Assembly: GCF_000160695.1 (NCBI RefSeq)
Contig: NZ_GG694010.1
Location: 59,371 to 123,370 of the forward strand
Reading direction: 5' to 3'
From: Centipeda flueggei ATCC 43531
GTDB taxonomy: Bacteria > Bacillota > Negativicutes > Selenomonadales > Selenomonadaceae
Length of the DNA: 64,000 nt
Shown here: piece by piece, positions 53,594-62,196 of the stretch
Layout: each line of letters starts with the position of its first letter
How positions within the stretch are numbered: the stretch's first letter is position 1
Program-made: the position numbers and the translations under genes
Notes under the pieces: generated by a model
What the model saw: the letters and a program-made list of their open reading frames with translations, nothing else
Told to the model about the DNA's origin: nothing
Databases searched by the model: none

Positions 53594-54382
53594 CTATTTC
53601 GTTCCTGTTTCCTTCTGATTAAAGCTCGGTTCGCGTCTTTCCAAGAATGCTGTCACAGCCTCACGATGATCCGCAGAGGCACCCGCCTTCCCGAGATTTT
53701 CCGCCTCGATGCGGCTGTATGCCATATAGTCGCGGTAAAAAACCTCATAGTAAAGCTGTTTCTGCATGGCGATGGCACCAAGAGGACGGCGCAGGAGCTG
53801 TATGGCAAAGGCACGCGTTTCCTCTTCCAGTTTTCCTGCGGCAGCGACCCGCGTGGCCAGTCCGAGACGCAGTGCCTCCTCACCATAGACGGGGGTACTC
53901 AACGCCATGAGCTCAATCGTCTTCGCGAGTCCAACAATCTGATGCAGATGATAGATGCAGCCCGTGTCCCCGGGCAGAGCGACGTTCGAGAACGCTGTGA
54001 GCAGACAGCTCCCTTCCGTCATGATGCGGAAATCTGCGCCGAGCGCGAGGCCGCAGCCGGCGCCTGCAGCCGTGCCGTTCACCATCGCAATCACAGGTTT
54101 TCGGCACTTTCGCAGAGCAAGCGACGCCTGCCCTGTCAGCATGGAGAGTTCATAGCTGATGAATGAAAAGGTCGCCATCTCCTTGATGTCGCCGCCTGCA
54201 GAGAAATTCCTGCCCGCGCCCGTAAGGATGATCACCTTTACCGCTTCGTCTGCACCGCAATGCTCCACAGCTGCGATCAAATCGCGGAACATCTCTGCAT
54301 CCAGTGCATTGTTTGACCCTGGACGATCCATAATGATCTGTGCGATACCATCCTGAATGGATTGCTTGATATGCTGATACAT
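53594..54382 (-). CDS. Enoyl-CoA hydratase/isomerase family protein
   Basis: Crotonase-fold enzyme of 262 residues. IIMDRPGSNNALDAEMF, the oxyanion-hole AGGDIKEMA at about 66, NGTAAGAGCGLALGADF at about 106 and the late YGEEALRLGLATRV. Start at 54382 with GGAGG upstream; an upstream open frame to 54631 is not coding. It follows a small gene downstream of corA. The acyl-CoA substrate is not identifiable. Confidence 0.9.
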   Translation of the reverse strand: MYQHIKQSIQDGIAQIIMDRPGSNNALDAEMFRDLIAAVEHCGADEAVKVIILTGAGRNFSAGGDIKEMATFSFISYELSMLTGQASLALRKCRKPVIAMVNGTAAGAGCGLALGADFRIMTEGSCLLTAFSNVALPGDTGCIYHLHQIVGLAKTIELMALSTPVYGEEALRLGLATRVAAAGKLEEETRAFAIQLLRRPLGAIAMQKQLYYEVFYRDYMAYSRIEAENLGKAGASADHREAVTAFLERREPSFNQKETGTK

Positions 54383-54446
54383 GAGAGACCTCCAATAAGG
54401 GATACACACAAAGGAAGCTGCCCCGCCGGCACCGAGCAGGATACTC

Positions 54447-54671
54447 TCAGCAGCTTGTCCTGCCGAGGAGCGGGTGTGATGTCGGGCGCAGGTCACGCAC
54501 GCGGATAAGGTGCAGTGCCTCCGTGAGATCAATGTCACGACGCTCGGGACCGTTCTCGTACACGTAGACCGGATGCTCTGCACCGACCTCACTGCCCGGC
54601 ATGTATACATACTCCGCCGTGTGCGCATCACCGAAGATGATGCCGCGGTCCAGCTGTGCTTCGCGTATCAA
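54447..54671 (-). CDS. Hypothetical small protein coupled to corA (74 residues)
   Basis: Unrecognised protein without membrane segments. It starts with TTG, 7 bases after GGAGGG, in overlap with the corA stop (TTTTGA). It contains GDAHTAEYVYMPGSEVG and the acidic DIDLTEALHLIRVRDL. Its end is 64 bases before the enoyl-CoA hydratase start. The coupling and ribosome site support a real gene. Confidence 0.6.
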   Translation of the reverse strand: MIREAQLDRGIIFGDAHTAEYVYMPGSEVGAEHPVYVYENGPERRDIDLTEALHLIRVRDLRPTSHPLLGRTSC

Positions 54672-55621
54672 AACATATCCCTCCGCCAGAGCAGGTAGAC
54701 CGCCAGCGTCGATACACAGACGGCGAAGACGAGCACGCGCAGGAAGCCCGTTGGGTCATCCTGATACGGCACCGGCACATTCATCCCAAGAAAGCTCGAG
54801 ATCACCGTCGGGATGGCGAGAATAATCGTAATCGCCGTCAGGAACTTCATCACGAGGTTCAGATTGTTCGAAACGATGGATGAAAACGTATCGGCAAGGC
54901 GTGCCATAATCGTACTGTACATATCGACCATCTCGCGTGCCTGCTTATTCTCGATGATGACATCCTCCAGCAGATCCTCATCCTCCTCGTACATCTTAAA
55001 AATATGATGGAGGGAGGTGTTCGTACGCAGGCGCATCAAACGGTCGAGCACCGCACCGTTCGATCGCAGTGCTGCATTAAAATACGTCAGACCTTTCTGC
55101 AGCTGCAGAAGGCGCAGGATCTCGCTGTTCTTCATGTCATGCCGCAGACGATCCTCGATTTCCTCGGAGAGCTTGCTGATCTGCCGCAGATAGCGCAGAT
55201 AGAATACGTCAGATTTGTAGAGGATCTGAAAAAGAAAGCGCGTCCGCTTGTACGTGCGGAACATCTTCGCCGTCCGCTCATTGAACTCCGCGATGACGGG
55301 AGTTTCTTCGAGACAGACGGTAATGACATGCTCATCCGTGAGGATGATCGCAAGCGGCAGTGTATCATAAGTGTCCTCGCCGCGATAGACGGGAACATTG
55401 GTCAGGATCATGACGGAGTCATCCTCAACATCCGTATGTGAACGCTCCTCATCGTCAAGAGCGGAACGCAGGAAATCGGGATCGACCTCCGTGAGTGTAC
55501 TGACAACCTTCAGTTCGTACGGCGTCGGATTGACAATATTGATCCATGCCCCTTTGGACAGCGTCTTGAGTGACAGCTCCTGCAGCGGGCCGGATTCCAT
55601 GGATTTATAAATCTGCAGCAA
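54668..55621 (-). CDS. corA: CorA family magnesium/divalent cation transporter
   Basis: Pentameric Mg channel. The cytosolic N-terminal funnel domain has LPLAIILTDEHVITVC. A long helix holds DIVIENKQAREMVDMYS-type residues. Two C-terminal membrane helices follow (about 258-280 and 290-310) with the selectivity motif GMN between them. The tail LWRRDMF is basic. 317 residues. TTG start with AGGAG about 9 bases upstream, both inside a predicted hairpin; ATG at 55600 is the alternative. Confidence 0.93.
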   Translation of the reverse strand: MLQIYKSMESGPLQELSLKTLSKGAWINIVNPTPYELKVVSTLTEVDPDFLRSALDDEERSHTDVEDDSVMILTNVPVYRGEDTYDTLPLAIILTDEHVITVCLEETPVIAEFNERTAKMFRTYKRTRFLFQILYKSDVFYLRYLRQISKLSEEIEDRLRHDMKNSEILRLLQLQKGLTYFNAALRSNGAVLDRLMRLRTNTSLHHIFKMYEEDEDLLEDVIIENKQAREMVDMYSTIMARLADTFSSIVSNNLNLVMKFLTAITIILAIPTVISSFLGMNVPVPYQDDPTGFLRVLVFAVCVSTLAVYLLWRRDMF

Positions 55622-55657
55622 GGGAGAACGCTCCTTTCCGATTGTCCTCCCCCGCTG
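55616..55657 (-). promoter_or_regulatory. Hairpin over the corA ribosome site and start
   Basis: CAGC-GG-GGGAG pairs with CTCCC-TT-GCTG, the 3' arm carrying the TTG start and the loop carrying AAAGGAG. It begins right after the stop of a short upstream frame. Confidence 0.4.
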
Positions 55658-55735
55658 TCACCGCATCCTAGCTGCACAGCGAAGAGAGAACAGAATACTC
55701 GTATACGGCGGAGGCTGCAAAGGTGTATCGTCCAT
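55658..55735 (-). CDS. Candidate proline-rich leader peptide of corA (25 residues)
   Basis: Short frame MDDTPLQPPPYTSILF... with GGAAGTG 6-7 bases before its ATG and its stop immediately before the corA hairpin. Its Pro-Pro-Pro could slow ribosomes. Proline-containing leader peptides control Mg transporter genes in enterobacteria (mgtA). That parallel is the only basis for the call, and it may be chance. Confidence 0.35.
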   Translation of the reverse strand: MDDTPLQPPPYTSILFSLRCAARMR

Positions 55736-55772
55736 GCTCTTCACTTCCTTTCATCGTGCTCAGAAATTACGC

Positions 55773-56879
55773 TCAAACATTAAAACGGAAATTCACCACA
55801 TCACCGTCGCGCATGACATAGTCCTTGCCCTCAAGGCGCACCAGACCCTTGTCACGCGCTGCCGCGACACTGCCGAGCGAGACGAGATCGTCATAGTTCA
55901 CGATCTCCGCACGGATGAACCCACGCTCAAAGTCCGTGTGAATCTTTCCTGCCGCCTTCGGCGCGGTCGTTCCGCGCGTAATCGTCCACGCACGGCACTC
56001 ATCCTCTCCCGCCGTGAGGAATGTCTGCAGGCCGAGCAGGGCAAACGCACCGTGGATCAGGCGATCCAGCCCGCTCTCCGCAAGGCCAAGATCTTCAAGG
56101 AACGCTGCTGCTTCCTCGTCATCGAGCTCGGCAATCTCCTCCTCGAGGCGCGCCGATACCGTCACCACCTGCGCACCCGTACGCGCAGCATACTCCTTCA
56201 CCTTCTGCACGTGAGGATTCTCCGCATCCGCTGTCGCCGCCTCATCCTCGCCGACGTTCGCGATGTAGAGGATGGGCTTACGCGTGAGGAGATTCAGATC
56301 ACGCAGGATCCCCTGCTCCTCCTCGGAGAGCTCCACCTCGCGCGCAGGCCGCCCCGCATCGAGCGCCTCCTTCAGGCGCTCCAGTGCCGCGTGCTCCGCC
56401 TTTGCCTCCTTGCTCCCCGATTTCAGCAGTTTCGTCACCTTGACGAGGCGTTTTTCCACCGCCTCCAGATCGGCAAGGCACAGCTCCGTCTCGATGATGT
56501 CAATATCGCGCAGAGGGTCAATGCCGCCCTCTACATGCGTGATGTCCGAGCTCTCAAAGCAGCGCACCACATGGGCGACAGCATCCACTTGGCGGATGTG
56601 CTCGAGGAACTTATTGCCCAGCCCCTCGCCCTTCGAGGCGCCCTTCACAAGGCCTGCAATATCGACGAAGCGCACACTGGCGGGCGTCGTCTTTTTGGAA
56701 TGATAGAGATCCGTCAGCACCTTGAGGCGCGCATCCGGCACGGCCACGACGCCCACATTCGGCTCAATCGTGCAGAACGGATAGTTCGCCGCCTCTGCGC
56801 CCGCCTTCGTGATCGCGTTGAACAGCGTGCTTTTTCCCACATTCGGCAGACCGACGATTCCGACTTCAAGATTGCTCAC
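55773..56879 (-). CDS. ychF: Redox-regulated ATPase YchF (Obg-like)
   Basis: Ribosome-associated ATPase of the Obg-like family. VGIVGLPNVGKSTLFNAIT at the start, DIAGLVKGASKGEGLGNKFL, and the NVGEDEAA segment. The C-terminal TGS domain ends GDVVNFRFNV. GTG start at 56879 with GGAGGAA upstream; 368 residues. Confidence 0.96.
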   Translation of the reverse strand: MSNLEVGIVGLPNVGKSTLFNAITKAGAEAANYPFCTIEPNVGVVAVPDARLKVLTDLYHSKKTTPASVRFVDIAGLVKGASKGEGLGNKFLEHIRQVDAVAHVVRCFESSDITHVEGGIDPLRDIDIIETELCLADLEAVEKRLVKVTKLLKSGSKEAKAEHAALERLKEALDAGRPAREVELSEEEQGILRDLNLLTRKPILYIANVGEDEAATADAENPHVQKVKEYAARTGAQVVTVSARLEEEIAELDDEEAAAFLEDLGLAESGLDRLIHGAFALLGLQTFLTAGEDECRAWTITRGTTAPKAAGKIHTDFERGFIRAEIVNYDDLVSLGSVAAARDKGLVRLEGKDYVMRDGDVVNFRFNV

Positions 56880-56921
56880 AGATATTCCTCCAAAACACGT
56901 TATGACAGATATACACGTTAT

Positions 56922-56951
56922 GTTATAGCACACAACCCATGCACAGGTCAA
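56922..56951 (-). promoter_or_regulatory. ychF promoter
   Basis: TTGACC (56951-56946), 18-base spacer, TATAAC (56927-56922) on the minus strand. Confidence 0.55.
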
Positions 56952-57012
56952 TTCCAACACAGTTTTCCGACGCTTTTCTTCACAGCATGGACGTATATGT
57001 TGCAAATGGTAC

Positions 57013-57041
57013 TTTCAATTTTTATATCTTGTGCTATAATG
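57013..57041 (+). promoter_or_regulatory. Promoter of the DUF1858 gene
   Basis: CTTTCA (57013-57018), 17-base spacer, TATAAT (57036-57041). Confidence 0.5.
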
Positions 57042-57100
57042 TGAAAAAGTCAAAGGGATATTTCCCTTGCTTTCACTGTATTTTCCCATAGGAGGTCATT

Positions 57101-57313
57101 ATGGCAATTACCAAAGATATGAGCATCATCGAGATTGTGCAGAAGTACCCCGACACGGTCGAGGTTCTGATGAACGCAGGCATGGGCTGCCTCGGCTGCG
57201 CGGCGGCACATTTCGAGAACATCGAGCAGGGCGCACTGGCACATGGCATCGACATCGACGCACTCATCGACAAGCTCAACGAGACGGTCGTCGAGACAGC
57301 CGCGGCACAGTAA
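57101..57313 (+). CDS. DUF1858 domain-containing protein
   Basis: 70 residues. ITKDMSIIEIVQKYPDTVEVLMNAGMGCLGCAAAHFENIEQGALAHGID-type sequence (shown as landmarks) with the CLGC pair of the hybrid-cluster-protein-associated redox domain. Possibly redox-active or metal-binding. GGAGG precedes the ATG. Monocistronic, with its own promoter and terminator. Confidence 0.93.
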   Translation: MAITKDMSIIEIVQKYPDTVEVLMNAGMGCLGCAAAHFENIEQGALAHGIDIDALIDKLNETVVETAAAQ

Positions 57314-57327
57314 GCAAAATACGCACG

Positions 57328-57362
57328 AAAAAGCCACCTCACGACAACGAGGCGGCTTTTTT
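57328..57362. terminator. Bidirectional terminator of the DUF1858 and methyltransferase genes
   Basis: AAAAAGCCACCTC / GAGGCGGCTTTTTT stem with a short loop between converging genes. Confidence 0.8.
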
Positions 57363-57372
57363 GATGCAGTTG

Positions 57373-58191
57373 TTAGAGCATTTCCCGCACATCCCACCAA
57401 ATCACGGCCGAGCGCGTTGCAACAGTGCATTTTCCGTTCTTTGCCTCCGCGCAGACGGCACGGTGCAGCTCCTCACGCACGGCATCCGTGACATCGCCCT
57501 CATACTGCTCATAGGCGAGCAGCCGATACCGCAGCTCATCCTCAATACTGCGCTCACAGCGATAGTCAATTGTGCGCACGTTGGCGAACCGTCCCTGCGC
57601 AGCAAGCATATTGTAGAGAATCTGGAACTCCTCCACGTCACAGCTGCTCGCCGAGCGCGGGTTTTTCTTGTCGGGGATCTCGGCAACGATGGCGCAGTAT
57701 GCCTTCGTATATGCCTCCATCTGAAGGATGAGAGGCCATACATCCGCATACATCCAGAAGACGAGCGACACCGTCACGAGATCAAACGCGCGGTCAAGTG
57801 CCCCGCCGACGGGAAGATCCTGCACCAGCTCCTCGATCACCGCATAGTTGGACACTCCTGCCGCAGCGGCATTTTCCCGCAGGAGGCGGACCATCTCGTG
57901 CGACGGTTCCACTGCCGCAGCAAATTTGATCTTCTCGGCAAAGGGAATAATAAAGGAGCCGGGTCCTGCGCCGATATCGAGCATCGTCGCGTCCGCGCTC
58001 AGAATGTGCCGCAGTGCCGCATAGGTTTTCCGCCCGTAGTCATAATCGTTGCTGCGGCGCATGGCGGAGAAATCCCGTGCGCGCTTGTCCCAGTAATCCA
58101 CCTGCGGATTCGCCCGTATGTGCTCCGTACGTTCGTGAAATTTCTCCTTCCACCAGGCATTCCAAAAGGAAAAGTCCGGCTTATCTCCCAT
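57373..58191 (-). CDS. Class I SAM-dependent methyltransferase
   Basis: 272 residues. Rossmann motif MLDIGAGPGSFIIPFA at about 93, an acidic ribose-binding residue after VEPSHEMV, and DLVTVSLVFWMY. Substrate unknown. Start at 58191 with GAGAGGAG upstream. It lies 35 bases after the Memo-AMMECR1 gene and is probably co-transcribed. Confidence 0.85.
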   Translation of the reverse strand: MGDKPDFSFWNAWWKEKFHERTEHIRANPQVDYWDKRARDFSAMRRSNDYDYGRKTYAALRHILSADATMLDIGAGPGSFIIPFAEKIKFAAAVEPSHEMVRLLRENAAAAGVSNYAVIEELVQDLPVGGALDRAFDLVTVSLVFWMYADVWPLILQMEAYTKAYCAIVAEIPDKKNPRSASSCDVEEFQILYNMLAAQGRFANVRTIDYRCERSIEDELRYRLLAYEQYEGDVTDAVREELHRAVCAEAKNGKCTVATRSAVIWWDVREML

Positions 58192-58226
58192 GCAAATACT
58201 CCTCTCACGCGGCGAACCGCACCTGT

Positions 58227-59624
58227 TCAATGATGCCGAACGACGGTAAATCGTGCGAGGGAAATCGGCTCTTTCGGCATGATGTGTGCCTTCTCCCGTG
58301 CAATGGCGATCTGCTGCTCCGCCGTGTCGATCCCCGCAAGATCGGGCAGCAGGAGTCCGCGCCGACGGTCCGCCGCACTTTTTACGATAACGCCGTAGAC
58401 ACGCGGATCCAGTTCCTCTGCCGACATGATCGGCTCAGGCGCACTGAGCACATCCACACTGTAGACGAGGCGATCCAGTTCCTCCGCGGCAATCGGCTCA
58501 AATCGGCTGTCATGCGCCGCTGCCGAGACCGCATTGTAGAGGATCTCCTCAGCGAGACTCTGCTGCGCGGGCAGAAATGTCCCGATGCAGCCGCGCAGTT
58601 TTCCATATTTCTTGATGGAGACAAAAACCCCCGCACGTCCCTCTGTCAGCTCCTCCGGCATATCCGGCGGCAGAGCGGCATAGGTATGCGTCCGCACAAA
58701 GTGCTCCACGCTCGCCCGCGCGAGACGTACATACATATCCTCCGATGCGCGCAGCTTCTCCATCGCCGCATCCTCAGCACGAACGAGCTGTGCCGTATAG
58801 CCGCGGCTCTCATCCGTTCCCGTGACCGTAAAGGACGCCACTGCATAGCCGACGCCGAAGGGGCCTTCATAGCTGCAGAGACGGCTCTCTATCGCACTGC
58901 CGTCGAGCACTCCGGCAAGCACCCAGAGACCATTCAGCCCACAGTGCCCTGCCGTCTCGGCAAAGCTCCCCGGAATCTGCAGCAGGGAGAAAAAATCTCC
59001 TGCCCCCATAAACGCCGTACAAAGGCGGTCAAACTCCGGCCCCTCCGCGGCGAAACCATTCGGTGCCGCAGGGCTGAGCCGATGCGAGAGATCGCCGCTC
59101 GCGATACACACCGTGCGCCGCCCCAGCCGCTCCGCCACGGCAGCAATGCACTGACCGAGCCGCGCGTGCAGATATGCCGGCAGACCCGAAATACCGATGC
59201 GCACCACCTTGGCCGGCGCATCTCCGAGATAATCACTCAAAAAAGCCAGTGGAATCATCGTTCCGTGATCGAGTGCTGCCGACCGCTCTCCGAGGGTTCC
59301 CGCCGGAATATCGTGATCCATCGCCGTCGCGGCGAGCATCCGCACGAAATCCTCGTCATAGTCGACACCGACGGAGATCGCAGGATGCCCGAATGCCGCA
59401 AAATTTCCTTCTGCATGCTCTCCCGGTGAGATATGAAAGTAATCCTCATAGACGACAGCATGCGGACTGATGACGACGACGGTATCGGGACGGAGCTCTG
59501 CCGCCGCACGCATGACCTCACGATAGGCGTCAATGGTGTGCGCAATCTCCTGCTCGCGTCCCGCGCCGATCGCAGGAAGAATGAGCGGCGGATGCGGTAC
59601 AGCATAAGCAGCAAGAACAGACAT
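58227..59624 (-). CDS. Memo/LigB-like and AMMECR1 domain fusion
   Basis: 465 residues. N-terminal domain (about 1-265) is of the class III extradiol dioxygenase/Memo type (VPHPPLILPAIGAGREQEI, VVISPHAV, SGDLSHRLSP). The C-terminal AMMECR1 domain (about 285-465) has GVFVSIKKYGKLRGCIG, HDSRFEPIAAEEL and RGLLLPDL. This unites two parts of the widespread AmmeMemoRadiSam set. The radical-SAM partner is not in view. AGGAG precedes the ATG at 59624. Confidence 0.92.
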   Translation of the reverse strand: MSVLAAYAVPHPPLILPAIGAGREQEIAHTIDAYREVMRAAAELRPDTVVVISPHAVVYEDYFHISPGEHAEGNFAAFGHPAISVGVDYDEDFVRMLAATAMDHDIPAGTLGERSAALDHGTMIPLAFLSDYLGDAPAKVVRIGISGLPAYLHARLGQCIAAVAERLGRRTVCIASGDLSHRLSPAAPNGFAAEGPEFDRLCTAFMGAGDFFSLLQIPGSFAETAGHCGLNGLWVLAGVLDGSAIESRLCSYEGPFGVGYAVASFTVTGTDESRGYTAQLVRAEDAAMEKLRASEDMYVRLARASVEHFVRTHTYAALPPDMPEELTEGRAGVFVSIKKYGKLRGCIGTFLPAQQSLAEEILYNAVSAAAHDSRFEPIAAEELDRLVYSVDVLSAPEPIMSAEELDPRVYGVIVKSAADRRRGLLLPDLAGIDTAEQQIAIAREKAHIMPKEPISLARFTVVRHH

Positions 59625-59650
59625 AAGATTCACACTCCTATACAACAAAT

Positions 59651-59680
59651 GATGGGCTTCATTTCATCCGTGATTCCCTA
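59651..59680. repeat. Single terminal-repeat relic
   Basis: CATTTCATCCGTGATTCCCTA matches the right end of the dispersed element; no matching left end is nearby. Confidence 0.45.
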
Positions 59681-59707
59681 AAAAAATACCGACTGCACTG
59701 CAGTCGG
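59680..59707 (-). terminator. Strong terminator downstream of tRNA-Leu
   Basis: CCGACTGC / GCAGTCGG stem with a 3-base loop, then TATTTTTTT on the minus strand. Confidence 0.8.
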
Positions 59708-59840
59708 AAGGAACTGTGCACCATGGGTGCGGCTTCGTCCTGCCAAGGAAAAGAAGACGGCATAAACCTGCAGCGAACCCACGAGGACAATGAAAGGAAG
59801 CGCTGAGCCCTATCCTGTCAGCGGTTCCGATAAGCCAAAA
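59708..59840 (-). ncRNA. Candidate small RNA or tRNA trailer
   Basis: Between tRNA-Leu and the terminator the transcribed strand carries GCACC-CAT-GGTGC and TGCC...GGCA hairpins and no convincing gene. It could be a separate sRNA or simply trailer sequence. No Rfam family was recognised. Confidence 0.25.
59795..59832. repeat. Short terminal-repeat relic near tRNA-Leu
   Basis: GGAAGCGCTGA ... TCAGCGGTTCC, an 11-base near-perfect palindrome matching two ends of the dispersed element, 8 bases from the tRNA 3' end. Confidence 0.45.
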
Positions 59841-59925
59841 TGGTGCGGATGAAGGGGGTCGAACCCATACGCCTTGCGGCACTGGATCCTAAGTCCAGCG
59901 CGTCTGCCAGTTCCGCCACATCCGC
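59841..59925 (-). tRNA. tRNA-Leu (anticodon TAG)
   Basis: 85 bases including encoded CCA. Acceptor stem GCGGATG / CATCCGC. Anticodon arm CTGGACTTAGGATCCAG gives anticodon TAG. A long variable arm (TGCCGCAAGGCGT) and T-arm GGGTTCGACCC fit class II tRNA-Leu. It follows the helicase stop by 15 bases. Confidence 0.95.
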
Positions 59926-59940
59926 ATGGAAATCATTCTA

Positions 59941-62196
59941 TCATGCACGCGCAATACTGTCAATCCGCGCTCCCCGCCACGAGAGAACGGTTTTCCGCAT
60001 CTCTACTGTGTGCAGCACGCCCTCCGCGAATCCGCGCCGTACCAGTTCCGCAGGGAGATACTCATCGTATTTGTCAAACACAGGCACTTCATCCGAATAG
60101 AGAAGCTCCATCGGCGAAAAATCTGTCGCAGCCTCCTCCGCGAGAATGCGGAAAAAGTCGGCAGGAGACGCCTTCATCGTAAACTGCATAAAATACGGCC
60201 GCATGGATTCCAGCCCGCGCAGGCCAAGACGCGCAGCACAGCGGATCCGCAGAAAGCGCTCCAACGCGAGAAAGGCATAGCTGCCAAGCCACGGCAGGAG
60301 TGCATACATTGCTCCGCCGAGCGGTATGAGCACGTCCCGCGCCGCCCCTGAATGCTGTGCCGCCCTCCGCGCTCCCATGAGACGCGCCGCGGCATTTTTC
60401 AGCAAATACGGAGGGAGAAGATCCTCGGCGAGCACCTGCCGCATCCGATGCAGGATATGCGTATGGATGTCCCCGGGACACTCGCCGAAATACGCGGGCA
60501 CATTCCCCTTGACCATTTCACAGTAGACGTGATGCCGCTTGCGGTCCACCTCCAGTACACGCCACACATGCCCCGCAATGGCAATTTTCTCACCGACCGG
60601 CGGCGGCGTGACAATCGTTCCGATCTCCTGGGACTCGCAGCGAACCGTGTACTCCTCGTTTTCCTGAAAGACACCGTAAAAGCGATAGGACTGCACGACG
60701 CGCTCCCCTGCCAGTCCAACGATCAGGCCGCCGCGCTCCGTCCGCTGGATATGCTCCTCCTGCAGGAGATGGCGCAGGAGTGTGCGATAGTCCTCCTGCG
60801 TCACGCGTGCGAAAACAGGCAGTGTGAGTACCCGTTCCGCCAGTGCGCGCGGAGAGAGCTCGCCACAGGAGGCGAGGGTGCTCATCGTCTGATGGTAGAG
60901 GAGGCTGAACGGGAGACGATGAAGGCGCGGCGGCTCCACCCAGCGCTCCTCAAGATAGAGCTGAATCAGGGCAATCCCCTGCAGGAGCTTCCACGGGATC
61001 GCTGCAGGCAGGAGAGCGCGTGCATCGGGAACATCCTCGCGCACGACAAAGTGCATCTCCTGCGGCTGCCCGCGCCGCCCCGTCCGTCCCATGCGCTGGA
61101 GGAAGGACGACACCGTCCACGGCGCATCGATCTGAAACGCGCGCTCAAGTCTGCCGATGTCGATGCCGAGCTCAAGCGTCGCCGTCGTGCACGTCGTGAG
61201 ACAGCTCTCCTCATCCTTCATGTGCGCCTCTGCCGTCTCACGAAAGGCAGCCGAGAGATTGCCGTGGTGGATGAGGAACCGATCCGGCTCATGCCTGCGC
61301 TCGCAGTAAGAGCGCAGGGTATTCGTCACCGCCTCGCACTCCTCGCGCGAATTGACAAAAACGAGACATTTTTTCCCGCGCGTATGCTCAAAAATATAGG
61401 CAATCCCCGGATCCGCCCCCTCCGGTGGCATATCGGTCGTTGTATCCGGTGCTGTGGGCAGATCAATATCCGTACGGCCTTCTCCCGCCTGCGTGTCCTG
61501 CACGTAGAAATGCTCCACGGAAAGCCGCCATCGGCTTCCCTTCGCTGCGATCTCCGGCACCAGCGTCCCGCGCCCCGTCCCCGCCGCAAGCAGTGCCCCC
61601 GTCTCTGCGGGCGTGCCGATGGTTGCCGACAGCCCGATGCGGCGCGGCTGCACACCGGCGATACGCGAAAGACGTTCGATCAGGCAGAGCGTCTGCCCGC
61701 CGCGATCCCCGCGCAGGAGAGAATGCACCTCGTCGATCACGACGAAGCGCAGATCGCCGAAGAGCTTCGGAATCGCCGCATGCCGATGCAGGAGGAGCGC
61801 CTCAAGTGACTCGGGCGTGATCTGCAGAATGCCCGACGGATGCTTCATCAGCCGCGCCTTGTGCGTCTGGCCGACATCGCCGTGCCAATGCCGCACGGGA
61901 ATGCCCGCCGCCGCGCAGAGCGGCGTCAGCCGCTCAAATTGGTCATTGATGAGCGCCTTCAACGGGCCGATGTAGATGCAGCCGACGGAGCTGGGAGGGC
62001 TCTCCAGCAGCAAGGTGATGATCGGAAAGAACGCCGCCTCCGTTTTCCCCGACGCCGTTGAGGAGGTGAGGAGGACGTGCTCCTCCGACCCAAAGATCGC
62101 CTCGCCTGCCGCGACCTGAACCCCGCGCAGACTGCGCCAATCCTGCCCGTAGATGTACTCACGGACACAGGGCGCATAGCGGTCAAACACGTTCAT
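59941..62196 (-). CDS. DEAD/DEAH helicase, Lhr/BrxHI-like
   Basis: SF2 helicase of 751 residues. Motif I TASGKTEA at about 46-53, Ia GPLKALINDQ, motif II DEVH at about 155, motif III LSATIG and motif VI QRMGRTGRRG at about 360. A long C-terminal part has winged-helix and beta-barrel-like segments as in Lhr-type enzymes. Its ATG overlaps the stop of the BrxD-like ATPase gene (ATGA), so the two act together. Relatives occur in BREX-type systems; the exact role here is unproven. Confidence 0.88.
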   Translation of the reverse strand: MNVFDRYAPCVREYIYGQDWRSLRGVQVAAGEAIFGSEEHVLLTSSTASGKTEAAFFPIITLLLESPPSSVGCIYIGPLKALINDQFERLTPLCAAAGIPVRHWHGDVGQTHKARLMKHPSGILQITPESLEALLLHRHAAIPKLFGDLRFVVIDEVHSLLRGDRGGQTLCLIERLSRIAGVQPRRIGLSATIGTPAETGALLAAGTGRGTLVPEIAAKGSRWRLSVEHFYVQDTQAGEGRTDIDLPTAPDTTTDMPPEGADPGIAYIFEHTRGKKCLVFVNSREECEAVTNTLRSYCERRHEPDRFLIHHGNLSAAFRETAEAHMKDEESCLTTCTTATLELGIDIGRLERAFQIDAPWTVSSFLQRMGRTGRRGQPQEMHFVVREDVPDARALLPAAIPWKLLQGIALIQLYLEERWVEPPRLHRLPFSLLYHQTMSTLASCGELSPRALAERVLTLPVFARVTQEDYRTLLRHLLQEEHIQRTERGGLIVGLAGERVVQSYRFYGVFQENEEYTVRCESQEIGTIVTPPPVGEKIAIAGHVWRVLEVDRKRHHVYCEMVKGNVPAYFGECPGDIHTHILHRMRQVLAEDLLPPYLLKNAAARLMGARRAAQHSGAARDVLIPLGGAMYALLPWLGSYAFLALERFLRIRCAARLGLRGLESMRPYFMQFTMKASPADFFRILAEEAATDFSPMELLYSDEVPVFDKYDEYLPAELVRRGFAEGVLHTVEMRKTVLSWRGARIDSIARA

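Noticed and set aside
59708-59840. SRP (4.5S) or 6S RNA
   Set aside because: The conserved core elements of these RNAs were not found; only generic hairpins are visible.
59664-59882. Minus-strand 72-codon open frame over tRNA-Leu and its trailer
   Set aside because: It runs through the tRNA gene and the terminator, has no ribosome site and shows no protein-like pattern.
59841-59960. tRNA-Leu as an integration site for the TerB/helicase module
   Set aside because: The module abuts the 5' side of the tRNA, and no integrase or duplicated tRNA 3' end was seen in the window.
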